The translations under genes were made by a program, and so were the position numbers. DNA of 57,185 nt, from contig CAJULT010000005.1 of the NCBI GenBank assembly GCA_910587225.1, positions 1-57,185 on the forward strand, in the 5' to 3' direction. Positions 33,666-41,683 of the stretch are shown here, one piece after another; position 1 is the stretch's first letter, and the number at the start of each line of letters is the position of its first letter. The notes beneath the pieces were generated by a model. That model was not told the origin of the DNA, searched no databases, and saw nothing but the letters and a program-made list of their open reading frames with translations. Origin of the DNA: an uncultured Christensenellaceae bacterium (lineage in GTDB: Bacteria; Bacillota; Clostridia; Christensenellales; UBA1242).

Positions 33666-34753
33666 GAATTGTAGTTGGAATAAGTGGTGGGGTGGATTCG
33701 TCTGTTGCTGCATATTTATTAAAACAGCAGGGGCATGATGTCATCGGGCTTTTTATGGTTAACTGGGAGGAGCGGGACGGCACATGCACAGCTGAAGAAG
33801 ATTTTGAAGATGTAAAGAGGGTATGCAACAAAATCGGCATTCCATATTTCAGCGTAAACTATTCAAAGGAATATTACGATAGGGTGTTTAGCTACTTTTT
33901 GGAAGAATATAAGAAAGGGCGAACGCCAAACCCTGATGTGCTTTGCAATCGCGAAGTTAAATTCGGCCCATTTTTAGAGCAGGCAAAACGGCTTGGTGCA
34001 GATATGATTGCAACAGGTCACTATTGTAAGAAAATTACTAAGGACGGAAAGCATTATCTTGCCAAAGCGAGCGATCTTAATAAGGATCAATCCTACTTTT
34101 TAAATCAACTTTCGCAGGAGCAACTGGCAAGCGTTATTTTTCCGCTTGAAGATATTGACAAGCCACGAGTACGCGAGATAGCGACCGAGCTTGGTTTATC
34201 TACTGCTAATAAAAAGGACTCGACTGGTATTTGCTTTATCGGGGAGCGTAACTTTAAAAATTTCTTAAAAGACTTTTTGCCAGCAAAGCCTGGCAAGATA
34301 ATGGATTTGAGTGGCAAAGTGGTAGGCGAGCATGATGGACTTATGTATTACACGTTAGGTCAGCGTCGCGGACTTAATATTGGTGGTCGTGCGGATGGTA
34401 ATGGACAGCGCTGGTTCGTTATAAAAAAAGATCTTGAAAATAACATTTTGTATGTTAGTCAAGGGGAGGATGACGAGCTTTTTAGCGAGGGACTTTATGC
34501 AAGCGGTATGAATTGGATACCCGAAAAACCGAAAGATACTGAGTTTGACTGCCTTGCTAAATTCCGCTATCGCCAACCAGACCAAAAAGTTCGTGTTCAG
34601 GTTTTAAGCGACAAAGAAATAAAAGTTGACTTTGTAGAGCCTCAACGAGCGATTACTCCGGGGCAATATGTAGTGCTTTATGATGAGAATGGGCTTTGCC
34701 TAGGCGGTGGAACGATTGACAAATATTATAAAAAAGAAAAAGCTTCCAAATAG
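33662..34753 (+). CDS. mnmA: tRNA-specific 2-thiouridylase MnmA
   Basis: 363 residues. PP-loop SGGVDSS (8-14), catalytic Cys95 in NPDVLCNREVKF, the partner cysteine in STGICFIGERNF (about 193), GHYCKK and YTLGQRRGL are all present. It thiolates U34 of Lys, Glu and Gln tRNAs using ATP and a sulfur relay. It overlaps the TM2 gene by 4 bases. Confidence 0.97.
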   Translation: MRIVVGISGGVDSSVAAYLLKQQGHDVIGLFMVNWEERDGTCTAEEDFEDVKRVCNKIGIPYFSVNYSKEYYDRVFSYFLEEYKKGRTPNPDVLCNREVKFGPFLEQAKRLGADMIATGHYCKKITKDGKHYLAKASDLNKDQSYFLNQLSQEQLASVIFPLEDIDKPRVREIATELGLSTANKKDSTGICFIGERNFKNFLKDFLPAKPGKIMDLSGKVVGEHDGLMYYTLGQRRGLNIGGRADGNGQRWFVIKKDLENNILYVSQGEDDELFSEGLYASGMNWIPEKPKDTEFDCLAKFRYRQPDQKVRVQVLSDKEIKVDFVEPQRAITPGQYVVLYDENGLCLGGGTIDKYYKKEKASK

Positions 34754-34763
34754 GAGACTTTTT
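34738..34763 (+). terminator. Probable mnmA terminator
   Basis: AAAGCTTCC and GGAGACTTTTT pair with one mismatch over a 5-base loop, followed by a T-run; the stop codon lies in the loop. Confidence 0.5.
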
Positions 34764-34837
34764 ACTTATTTTGCGGCTAGTATGCTTTGCATAATACTAT
34801 ATATAGCGCTTTAAATCAGGTGATTTTTAAGTAGCGC

Positions 34838-34849
34838 TTATGATATAAT
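34838..34849 (+). promoter_or_regulatory. Extended -10 promoter of tRNA-Ser
   Basis: TTATGATATAAT: TG at the extended position and a perfect TATAAT (34844-34849). The -35 is weak and overlaps an inverted repeat (AGCGCT at 34805 and 34833). Transcription should start near 34856, giving a leader of about 80 bases. Confidence 0.7.
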
Positions 34850-34894
34850 TCAATTGGACGAACGAAGCAAGTCATTTTCGGGGTGTCCCATGTT

Positions 34895-34918
34895 GCCTTA
34901 AACCGCTCGAGTTTAGGG
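34895..34918 (+). promoter_or_regulatory. Hairpin in the tRNA-Ser leader, antisense to the tRNA D-arm
   Basis: CCTTAAAC (34896-34903) pairs with GTTTAGGG (34911-34918). The stretch GCCTTAAACCGCTCG (34895-34909) is also the exact reverse complement of the tRNA D-arm at 34946-34960. Confidence 0.6.
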
Positions 34919-34934
34919 TGATTACATTCTTTAT

Positions 34935-35023
34935 GCAGAGATGGCCGAGCGGTTTAAGGCGCACGCTTGGAAAGCGTGTGAGGTCACAAGCCTCCGCAGG
35001 TTCGAATCCTGTTCTCTGCGCCA
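34935..35023 (+). tRNA. tRNA-Ser (GGA)
   Basis: Acceptor GCAGAGA pairs with TCTCTGC, discriminator G, and encoded CCA (35021-35023). The D-arm contains CCGAGCGGTTTAAGG. The anticodon stem-loop is CACGC-TTGGAAA-GCGTG with anticodon GGA at 34969-34971. A long class II variable arm (GAGGTCACAAGCCTC) and the T-arm GCAGG-TTCGAAT-CCTGT follow. The long variable arm confirms serine; it reads UCC/UCU. Confidence 0.97.
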
Positions 35024-35057
35024 TTTTAGGTTTGACTTTTGTATTTCGGAGGAGAGG

Positions 35058-36395
35058 ATGTCGCTTTTTGAAATAGCGCAGATAGTTTCTATTGTGACAG
35101 TGCTAGCATCAGTTGTTGGTGTTTTACAAAAAGAAAAATACAAGTCCATGATTTGGTTTACGGTTGTAAATCTTGCTATGATTGCAACTTATATTTTGCT
35201 GGGTAGAACTTTAGGTGCTATCTTGGTAGTTGGTGCTACTGTCAGGACTTTTGTATACTTTTTGTATGCGAAGTTCAATAAGCCAGTCCCAGCCTTAATA
35301 TTTGCTTTCTTTGAAGTTTATTTTGCTATCGTTTCAATAATAATGTTCAAAGATTATGTTGACCTATTTATGATTGCAAACCTTGCATTAGTCACTTACA
35401 CTACATGGCAAGACAATATGAGGGTTTTTAGAGTAGGGTATATCTTATCTTCAGTTTTCCTTATTACTTACGATGTTTTATCGGGAGCGTATGTGAGTAT
35501 AATAAGTGAAGTTATCATGCTTGTTTCGACTGCAATTTCGATTTACAAGTATGACATTAAAAGTAATATAAAAGACATCATAACTGATTTTTACGGGACC
35601 ATTGCTTTTTCTTACGACATGACTTTAACAGATAAAGATAAGTACACTCTTATTTATAGCGGGCAGGTTCACGACGTCTATAACAATTTTGCATATTTCC
35701 CAAGCCCAATTGGATTTGAGGAAAAGATAGAGGAAATTCAATCTTCAATGAAAGATATCAAGAGAAAACCTTGTGCTTATTTCCAGTCTGTAAATAATGA
35801 AAACATTCACTATATCATTAATCAAACAAAAACTCACAAATTGTTATTTCATGATGTGTGGATGAAGTTAATATCAGGTTATAACACTAAGTCGAAAAAA
35901 TGTCTGCTTGAAAATGTGACTTTTAGGCGTTGCAACGAAAAAGACAAAGATGAAATTGTAGATGTATTTACGCGAGGTTTTATAAATTCAACCGGGGAGT
36001 ATGCCGATATATACAAATATGAAGAAGCTTACGCCGAAAAATATAGAAAATATCTTGATGATAAATATATAAATGAACATAAGCTTTATCCATACATGGC
36101 TTTTCTAGACGGGAAAGCAGTAGCTCTCTTATTTGTTTACAGGCATAATTACTTAGGCTATATATGTCAAATTACAACCCTTACGGAGTATCGCAGAAAA
36201 GGAATTGCTTCTGCGCTTATGCAATTTGCAATTAACCAAGAAAGGCGAAGTGGTGTTGAGGACTTTTACTTGGTTACAGAAAAATATACTTGGCTTGAAA
36301 ACTTTTATATGAAAAATAATTTTAGGGAGGTTTCGCAGGGGTTCTGTATTGACCTTTCAACCTCAAAAGGCAAAGAGAAAAAGAAAAAAGATTAG
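35058..36395 (+). CDS. Fusion of a YgjV-like membrane domain with a GNAT acetyltransferase
   Basis: 445 residues from ATG 35058, with GGAGGAG upstream; the open frame extends back through the tRNA but that part is not coding. Residues 1-165 hold about five to six membrane helices resembling the Imp-YgjV family (EIAQIVSIVTVLASVVGVLQ). Residues about 285-435 are a GNAT domain with the acetyl-CoA loop EYRRKGIASALMQFA. The middle (about 170-285) is unassigned. The small molecule acetylated is unknown. The tRNA gene just upstream has no visible terminator, so read-through is possible. Confidence 0.8.
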   Translation: MSLFEIAQIVSIVTVLASVVGVLQKEKYKSMIWFTVVNLAMIATYILLGRTLGAILVVGATVRTFVYFLYAKFNKPVPALIFAFFEVYFAIVSIIMFKDYVDLFMIANLALVTYTTWQDNMRVFRVGYILSSVFLITYDVLSGAYVSIISEVIMLVSTAISIYKYDIKSNIKDIITDFYGTIAFSYDMTLTDKDKYTLIYSGQVHDVYNNFAYFPSPIGFEEKIEEIQSSMKDIKRKPCAYFQSVNNENIHYIINQTKTHKLLFHDVWMKLISGYNTKSKKCLLENVTFRRCNEKDKDEIVDVFTRGFINSTGEYADIYKYEEAYAEKYRKYLDDKYINEHKLYPYMAFLDGKAVALLFVYRHNYLGYICQITTLTEYRRKGIASALMQFAINQERRSGVEDFYLVTEKYTWLENFYMKNNFREVSQGFCIDLSTSKGKEKKKKD

Positions 36396-36398
36396 GTT

Positions 36399-36423
36399 AT
36401 GTCAAAGCATTGTGCTTTGGCAT
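36399..36423 (+). terminator. Hairpin after the YgjV-GNAT gene
   Basis: ATGTCAAAGCA, loop TTG, TGCTTTGGCAT: an 11-bp stem followed by AATTTATTT. The poly-U tract is weak. CATAAT, the likely -10 of the next gene, begins inside the 3' arm at 36421. Confidence 0.55.
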
Positions 36424-36434
36424 AATTTATTTAT

Positions 36435-36911
36435 ATGAAAGAGTATAATCGTAAAGCTGCAGTAGAGTATGCCCAGAAGTGGGCGCTGTCGGCCAATCCT
36501 AAATATTATCATTATGGTAAAGATGGTGGTGATTGCACCAACTTTGTTTCGCAATGTTTGCTTGCAGGTGGGGCAGTGATGAACTACGACAAGTATTATG
36601 GCTGGTTCTACATAGACGCAAACAATCACTCGCCAAGCTGGACAGATGTGAAATACATTGAGCGGTTTTTACTTAGAGAAAACGGGAAGGGTATAAAGGC
36701 AAAACTTGCAAGTCTTGACCAGCTTGAAGAGGGGGATTTAATTCAACTTAGGCAAAATCCGACTAGGTTTAATCACACATTGATTATAAGCAAAATAGAA
36801 AGGGGTAGAATTTTTGTATGTGCGCATACAAATGATGCTCTTGATAGACCGCTTGATGATTATAAATTTTTAGAATATAAATGTTTAAAGATACTAGGAA
36901 TTGAAGAATAA
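36435..36911 (+). CDS. Amidase-domain (PF12671-type) papain-like protein
   Basis: 158 residues, no signal peptide. YNRKAAVEYAQKWALSANPKYYHY, the nucleophile motif GGDCTNFVSQCLLAGG and the histidine motif FNHTLIISKI match the putative amidase domain often found in clostridial cell-wall proteins. Without a signal peptide it may act in the cytoplasm or be exported another way. CATAAT (36421-36426) lies 8 bases before the ATG with no Shine-Dalgarno, so the mRNA is probably leaderless. Confidence 0.88.
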   Translation: MKEYNRKAAVEYAQKWALSANPKYYHYGKDGGDCTNFVSQCLLAGGAVMNYDKYYGWFYIDANNHSPSWTDVKYIERFLLRENGKGIKAKLASLDQLEEGDLIQLRQNPTRFNHTLIISKIERGRIFVCAHTNDALDRPLDDYKFLEYKCLKILGIEE

Positions 36912-36912
36912 A

Positions 36913-36937
36913 AAACCGCAAACCTAAGCTTGCGGTT
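36913..36937 (-). terminator. Terminator of the minus-strand GNAT gene
   Basis: AACCGCAA and TTGCGGTT pair over an 8-base loop. The run of T follows on the minus strand. The GNAT stop codon lies in the loop. Confidence 0.7.
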
Positions 36938-37289
36938 CATCTAATGTTTTGTTTATATGCCTATCAACTGTATAACCATTTTTTATATAAAACCTTTTAG
37001 CTGAAATTACGTCATCAGGGGAAAATATACCAGTAATTTGGCGAGCATTCATAAGTCGGCAACTATCTTCAAACTTTTTGAGTAGCATAGTTCCATAGCC
37101 TTGATGTTGAAACATTGGGTTAACATGAATGTGTTGCAAAACAGCTTTATCATTATTAATAGAATAATAAACACTTCCAATTGTAGTTGTATTAAGTTTA
37201 CCTGGCAGATTAATCAAAGCAACAATATGATAACGGTCTTCGCCAGATTTTGTTTCGATAAAAAAAGCATCTTCCTTATTATGTTCCAT
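36924..37289 (-). CDS. GNAT-family N-acetyltransferase
   Basis: 121 residues from ATG 37289, chosen because GAGGG precedes it; the open frame extends to 37412 but crosses the promoter. The acetyl-CoA motif is NPMFQHQGYGTMLLKKFED and the closing helix is AKRFYIKNGYTVD. It is short for a GNAT and the substrate is unknown. Confidence 0.85.
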   Translation of the reverse strand: MEHNKEDAFFIETKSGEDRYHIVALINLPGKLNTTTIGSVYYSINNDKAVLQHIHVNPMFQHQGYGTMLLKKFEDSCRLMNARQITGIFSPDDVISAKRFYIKNGYTVDRHINKTLDEPQA

Positions 37290-37308
37290 ATTTCCCTCGT
37301 ACATTTTT

Positions 37309-37337
37309 AGTATAACATAAATTAAATAGTTCGTCAA
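37309..37337 (-). promoter_or_regulatory. Promoter of the GNAT gene
   Basis: On the minus strand: TTGACG, 17-base spacer, TATACT (37314-37309) within the 12-mer TTATGTTATACT. Confidence 0.75.
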
Positions 37338-37380
37338 TAGAAATAAAAAAACAAGACTTTTGTCTTGCTTTTTTAAAGAC

Positions 37381-37605
37381 TTAAATGTTGAGTAAGCGCC
37401 AAATTCTTCCACGAAGAATCATCAATACAAGGTCAACAAGCCATACAAGCCAGCCTATGAAGATAATACGGATGATTCCAGCAACAATCTTGCCTTCAGA
37501 GAAGCGAGTGCATATTCCTAAAATCCAAGCTGTAAATGGAATGATAGCTAAGATTATGCTAATAACTCTACCAAGTCCGAAATAATCTTTATTTGATTTT
37601 GCCAT
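37381..37605 (-). CDS. Small membrane protein
   Basis: 74 residues, AGGAGG 9 bases before the ATG. After a short polar N-terminus there are two hydrophobic helices (about 12-32 and 40-65) separated by CTRFSEGK, with a basic C-terminus. Similar small two-helix proteins occur in Clostridia; no function can be assigned. A T-rich hairpin end of the GNAT region separates it from the next gene. Confidence 0.7.
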   Translation of the reverse strand: MAKSNKDYFGLGRVISIILAIIPFTAWILGICTRFSEGKIVAGIIRIIFIGWLVWLVDLVLMILRGRIWRLLNI

Positions 37606-37674
37606 TTGTCTTTTCCTCCTTAATTCTATAATACACCAAAACTATAAATTTAGCAAATAATTTTTTAAAGTTTT

Positions 37675-38973
37675 TTAGCGTTTTTCAAAGGTTTGCATCA
37701 CTTTCAAAAGTTCATCCGCGTATTTTCTGCATTCCTTCTCATCAGCGCATTCTACCATAATACGTATTTTGGGTTCAGTGCCGCTGGCTCTGACCATTAC
37801 TCTGCCGCCGAGTGATATATTTTTAAGCACGCTGTCAACCGCGCTGCTTACAATTTCGCTATTTATTATTCTCATGCGGTCGCCGGTTACGTAGGTGCGA
37901 TTTTCTTGAGGGTAGAGCTTTGCGTCAAAGAGTTCGGTTAAACTCTTTCCAGTTTCTTTTATGATTTCGGTAAGCTTGATAGCCGTTAGAACTCCATCGC
38001 CAGTAGTTGCATATTGCGACAAGATGATATGCCCTGACTGCTCGCCGCCAAGGGAGAGGTTCATATTCTCCATAGCTTCAATAACATATTTATCACCAAT
38101 GTCTGTCCTTATCATATTTATCTTATGCTTTTCAAGAGCGCGGCATATTCCACTGTTAGTGTGGCTAGTGCCTACCACCGTATTGTTTTTAAGTTGTTTC
38201 TTTGCTTTAAGATATTTGGCTAAGATATATATAAGTTTATCGCCGTCAAAAACGGTTAGATTTTTATCTACTGCTATAATTCGGTCTGCATCTCCGTCAA
38301 AGGCAAAACCGACATCAGCGCCGCAAGTTTTCATTTCACAAATTAAGTTTTCAATATGGAGTGAGCCGCAACCGTCATTTATTTTTTCACCTGTGCCTGC
38401 GCAGGCGGTAGTATATACCTCGGCTCCTAACTTTTTAAATATAGTAGGGGAAACCTTGTACGCTGCACCGTTAGATGCGTCTAGGCATACCTTTAATCCA
38501 TCAAAGGTAATTTGGGTAACTTCTGATAAATGCTTTATGTATAATTTGGATAGGGTATTATCATATTTATAACTTCCAAATTTTTTAGTTAGAACGCCGC
38601 TTGCGAAACTTGCTTCAACCGCCGCCTCTTCCTCTTCGCTAAGTTTATGTCCATTGCGGTCAAACACTTTAAGTCCGTTATACTCGGGAGGGTTGTGCGA
38701 AGCTGATATCATAACACCATAGTCAGCTCCCTTATCGCAGGTAAGCAAGGCGACCGCCGCCGTTGGCAGCACTCCTGCATCTATTACGTTTGCACCCGCG
38801 CTCATTGCTCCTACGCTAAATGCGCAGGCAAGTAGGTCGCCTGAGGTGCGTGTGTCTCTACCTATAACAATAAGTTTAGCTTTTCTGCCTAGTGCATTAC
38901 CAAGTTTCTCGGCGGTGGCGGTTGTAAGTTCGCTTCCTGCTATGCCGCGTATGCCGTCAGTTCCAAAATACAT
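37675..38973 (-). CDS. glmM: Phosphoglucosamine mutase GlmM
   Basis: 432 residues. FGTDGIRG at the N-terminus, phosphoserine loop ISASHNPPEYNG (Ser92), metal-binding FAFDGDADR, sugar-specificity loop GGEQSGHI and phosphate-binding RASGTEPKIR are intact. It converts glucosamine-6-P to glucosamine-1-P for UDP-GlcNAc synthesis. AGGAGG precedes the start, which overlaps the upstream acetyltransferase gene by one base. Confidence 0.97.
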   Translation of the reverse strand: MYFGTDGIRGIAGSELTTATAEKLGNALGRKAKLIVIGRDTRTSGDLLACAFSVGAMSAGANVIDAGVLPTAAVALLTCDKGADYGVMISASHNPPEYNGLKVFDRNGHKLSEEEEAAVEASFASGVLTKKFGSYKYDNTLSKLYIKHLSEVTQITFDGLKVCLDASNGAAYKVSPTIFKKLGAEVYTTACAGTGEKINDGCGSLHIENLICEMKTCGADVGFAFDGDADRIIAVDKNLTVFDGDKLIYILAKYLKAKKQLKNNTVVGTSHTNSGICRALEKHKINMIRTDIGDKYVIEAMENMNLSLGGEQSGHIILSQYATTGDGVLTAIKLTEIIKETGKSLTELFDAKLYPQENRTYVTGDRMRIINSEIVSSAVDSVLKNISLGGRVMVRASGTEPKIRIMVECADEKECRKYADELLKVMQTFEKR

Positions 38974-39599
38974 TATTTTTCCTCCTTTCTGTACTTAATA
39001 GCTCTGCCGCTTTTAATAGTGGGTTTTACGCGTCCTATCACAAAGTCGTCTTTTTCGGTATCATCTGTCACAGTTGTTCCTGCACAAATATAGCTTCCTT
39101 CTGCAATATTACATGGGGCAATCACATTAACATTGCTGCCTATAAAGCTATCTTTTCCGACGCTTGAACGCTGTTTAATTTTTCCATTATAGTTGACGAA
39201 GATAGCTCCGCATCCGATATTGGTATTTTCACCTATATCAGCATCGCCAATATAAGCAAGATGACCTGCTTTAACGCCGCTATAAAGATGACTATTTTTT
39301 ACCTCAACAAAGTTGCCAAGTTTAACTTTCGACTCTGTCACTGCACCTTTTCTTAGGCGGGTAAATGGGCCTATCTCATTTTCTTTTCCTATATGCGCAC
39401 CTTCAATGTAGCTATGGGTTATCTTTGTGCCTTCCTCAACTACGCTATCGCGCATCTCGCAGAAACTAAAAATCTCTACATTATCACCGAACTGACAGTT
39501 TGTTAGTTTTACGCAGGGGTGAATGATAACGTTCTGACCAAAGGTGCAATTATATATGTAACTTGTTCTTTTATCTAATATTATTGGTTTATTTTTCAT
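38973..39599 (-). CDS. Stand-alone GlmU-type glucosamine-1-phosphate N-acetyltransferase domain
   Basis: 208 residues of left-handed beta-helix hexapeptides. GPFTRLRKGAVTESKVKLGN, NFVEVKNSHLY, GHLAYIGDADIGENTNIGCG, the NYNG loop and GSNVNVIAPCNIAEGSYICA align with the C-terminal half of GlmU, including the catalytic His in GHLAYIGD. The N-terminal uridylyltransferase half is absent, so this protein should only acetylate glucosamine-1-P; UTP transfer must come from another gene. It directly precedes glmM in one operon, which supports the role. GAGG lies before the ATG. Confidence 0.88.
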   Translation of the reverse strand: MKNKPIILDKRTSYIYNCTFGQNVIIHPCVKLTNCQFGDNVEIFSFCEMRDSVVEEGTKITHSYIEGAHIGKENEIGPFTRLRKGAVTESKVKLGNFVEVKNSHLYSGVKAGHLAYIGDADIGENTNIGCGAIFVNYNGKIKQRSSVGKDSFIGSNVNVIAPCNIAEGSYICAGTTVTDDTEKDDFVIGRVKPTIKSGRAIKYRKEEK

Positions 39600-39702
39600 T
39601 TTAACCTCACATTGTGATATATGAAGAAATTAAAATTGTTGTGAAAATGCAAATTTGTTTGCCTATTTGAGGGTGATATAGTATACTTAATCTGAGGTTT
39701 AT

Positions 39703-40149
39703 ATGAAACATATTGAAGTTTATACAGACGGTGCTTGTTCTGGCAATCCCGGCATGGGAGGCTGGGGAGCTATTATGCACTATGGCGACGTTGAAAAGGT
39801 TATAAGTGGCGGGGAGATGCAAACTACAAATAACCGCATGGAACTTATAGCGGTTATAGTTGCGCTTGAAAAAATAAAAGAGCCGTGTCAGGTTGATCTG
39901 TACAGCGACTCTGCCTATGTAGTAAATGCATTTTTGCAGGACTGGATAGGTGGTTGGGTTAAAAATGGTTGGCGCACTAGTGGTAAAAAAGAAGTACTCA
40001 ATATTGATTTGTGGAAGCGGCTTTTAGTGCAAACCGAAAGGCATAATGTGACTTGGCATAAAGTCAAGGGGCATGCCGACAACGAACTTAACAATCGCTG
40101 CGATGCACTTGCACGGGGTGAGATAGAGAAATTAAAAAACGGCCGTTAG
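39703..40149 (+). CDS. rnhA: Ribonuclease HI
   Basis: 148 residues, full length. Catalytic residues Asp9 (YTDGACSGNPG), Glu47 (TTNNRMELIA), Asp69 (LYSDSAYVV) and the last Asp in NNRCDALA are in place, as is the basic handle region (WVKNGWRTSGKKEV). It removes RNA from RNA-DNA hybrids. A TATACT -10 is at 39682-39687. Confidence 0.97.
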   Translation: MKHIEVYTDGACSGNPGMGGWGAIMHYGDVEKVISGGEMQTTNNRMELIAVIVALEKIKEPCQVDLYSDSAYVVNAFLQDWIGGWVKNGWRTSGKKEVLNIDLWKRLLVQTERHNVTWHKVKGHADNELNNRCDALARGEIEKLKNGR

Positions 40150-40158
40150 CCGTTTTTA
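40135..40158 (+). terminator. rnhA terminator
   Basis: AAAAACGGC (40135-40143), loop CGTTA, GCCGTTTTT (40149-40157). The stem overlaps the last codons. Confidence 0.85.
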
Positions 40159-40183
40159 TTTTTAATTTTCTTGCCGACCGCAT

Positions 40184-40741
40184 TTAGTCTATATTGATTA
40201 AGTTTTCATAAATGCTTTCGTAAATAACAGGTGCTTTTGATTTCCATTTATGTATTGCCTCATTAGCGGCTTGGCGTGATGGGGCTTTTATTTTAAGTTC
40301 AAACATAGGTGCAGTGATAAGCGGCTCATAAATGCGGAGGGTGACATTATAGCTTCCGTCCTCGTTTTTATTATAAGTTGCAGTATACTCTTGCGCTGAC
40401 TTAACATTAAGTTTGTTTACTTGAAGATATTGTGAAATACTTTCACGCAAAGTAAATGGTAGTCTTAAATATAGATATGAAAGGCATTCTCTGCCTTCAT
40501 AGGTGAGGGCAAAAAGTTCCTTATCTTCTTCCGCGCCCGAAAGTTTATATAAAAGTTTGGTTTCGGTAAGCTCATGAATTATGGCTTTACAATCCATATA
40601 GTTTTTAATCCAATCATTTTTGACAGAACAAATGTCAAGAATAGAATCCTCAGTAAGAGGAATTTCCATCTTGTCAAGCACGAAAAGCATTGTAAGTTTG
40701 TCGAGAACGGTCTGTTCTTTATCGCTAATTACTTTATCCAT
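40184..40741 (-). CDS. DUF4364 family protein, predicted winged-helix regulator
   Basis: 185 residues. KLTMLFVLDKMEIPLTEDSI and the following helices match the DUF4364 family, common in Clostridia and with a winged-helix-like N-terminus. The C-terminal half is beta-rich. The function is unknown, but DNA binding is plausible. The ATG is 6 bases after a -10 (TATTAT, minus strand 40753-40748) with no Shine-Dalgarno, and the -35 lies inside a palindrome that could be its own operator. Confidence 0.85.
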   Translation of the reverse strand: MDKVISDKEQTVLDKLTMLFVLDKMEIPLTEDSILDICSVKNDWIKNYMDCKAIIHELTETKLLYKLSGAEEDKELFALTYEGRECLSYLYLRLPFTLRESISQYLQVNKLNVKSAQEYTATYNKNEDGSYNVTLRIYEPLITAPMFELKIKAPSRQAANEAIHKWKSKAPVIYESIYENLINID

Positions 40742-40747
40742 CGCCTT

Positions 40748-40776
40748 ATAATAACATGAATTTGCAAAAGTTGCAA
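40748..40776 (-). promoter_or_regulatory. Promoter of the DUF4364 gene, probably leaderless
   Basis: Minus strand: TTGCAA (40776-40771), 17-base spacer, extended TGT and TATTAT (40753-40748); ATG starts 6 bases later. Confidence 0.65.
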
Positions 40777-40779
40777 ATT
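40759..40779. promoter_or_regulatory. Perfect palindrome over the DUF4364 promoter, candidate operator
   Basis: AATTTGCAA, spacer AAG, TTGCAAATT: nine-base perfect inverted repeat in the divergent region between DUF4364 and the next gene. It covers the DUF4364 -35. A related palindrome sits before the cyclase gene at 31701. Confidence 0.6.
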
Positions 40780-40846
40780 ATTTTGTTACAAAATTGCTTT
40801 GTTTATTGAATTGTTTATGGTAATATAGATATATAAGGAGTATTAA

Positions 40847-41683
40847 ATGAAAAATAACGGATCGCTAGAAAACTTTATTTCAGCATGTGATGAACTTATT
40901 ACTTGCAAGTTTTTGATTGCGGAAACAAAGATACAGAAATTGTTAGGCGCGCTTGCATCTACGCCGCAGGTATATGAACTTGTTAGCGAATGTATGGAGC
41001 AGTTTAACCGTGATAGAGAAATGGGTAAGGCGTTTGTTCAGGAAGCGAGAGGAAACTTTGTATGCGTGATGCCTACAGAAGAGTTTAAAGTTATCGCTTT
41101 GGTATTTTGCACTTTGGCAGATATTAATGCAGGCAAGATTAACTTTAATGACTTTATAAAAAGATTTTTTGAAAACGATGAGGGCGTTCCACGTTTCAAT
41201 CACTTTATTGAAGTAATGATTATACCTTTCAGAAACCTTATCGCTGAAGCTTTTGGATATCCAAAAATCAATCTTGGTGGTAAGAAAGAAGAGCCAGTAG
41301 CAGAAGAAAAAACAGAGCCAAAGATTATCGACTTTGAACTTGAAAAACGTCTTCTTATCATTCCTTCCATTAAAAATACTGTTAGGGAGGAGCTTAGCGC
41401 TCGCATTACCTTGTCGCAAACCTGCCAAGTTGCACAAAGAATAGGTGGGCAACTGCTTGAAATTTTGGACACTCTTCGTTCAAATGAACAAGTGGAAGAT
41501 TTGAAATTTCTTTGCTATAGCCTAATTATGGCGGCAAGTGATGATGACTTTGATATGGTTAGAGGAGCATATCTTGGACTGAAATATGCATGCAAAGGTG
41601 TAAAACCTATCAAATATCTCATGAGAGAACTTGAAGAAGCTGTGGAAGGCTTTTATAGAGAAACATTAGATAATAACGACTAA
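40847..41683 (+). CDS. Conserved hypothetical helical protein
   Basis: 278 residues, AAGGAG upstream of ATG 40847. I do not recognise a family with certainty. It is predicted all-helical with two halves (about 1-140 and 170-278) joined by an acidic linker containing GGKKEEPVAEEKTEP. No catalytic motif, membrane segment or signal peptide is visible. It shares a divergent control region with DUF4364 and overlaps the convergent ylbJ by 18 bases. Confidence 0.75.
   Translation: MKNNGSLENFISACDELITCKFLIAETKIQKLLGALASTPQVYELVSECMEQFNRDREMGKAFVQEARGNFVCVMPTEEFKVIALVFCTLADINAGKINFNDFIKRFFENDEGVPRFNHFIEVMIIPFRNLIAEAFGYPKINLGGKKEEPVAEEKTEPKIIDFELEKRLLIIPSIKNTVREELSARITLSQTCQVAQRIGGQLLEILDTLRSNEQVEDLKFLCYSLIMAASDDDFDMVRGAYLGLKYACKGVKPIKYLMRELEEAVEGFYRETLDNND

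Noticed and set aside
34941..35057. Upstream extension of the YgjV-GNAT frame
   Set aside because: It reads through the tRNA-Ser gene; GGAGGAG before ATG 35058 gives a better start.
37961..38572. 203-residue plus-strand frame opposite glmM
   Set aside because: Antisense to intact glmM; no start signal and no recognisable domain.
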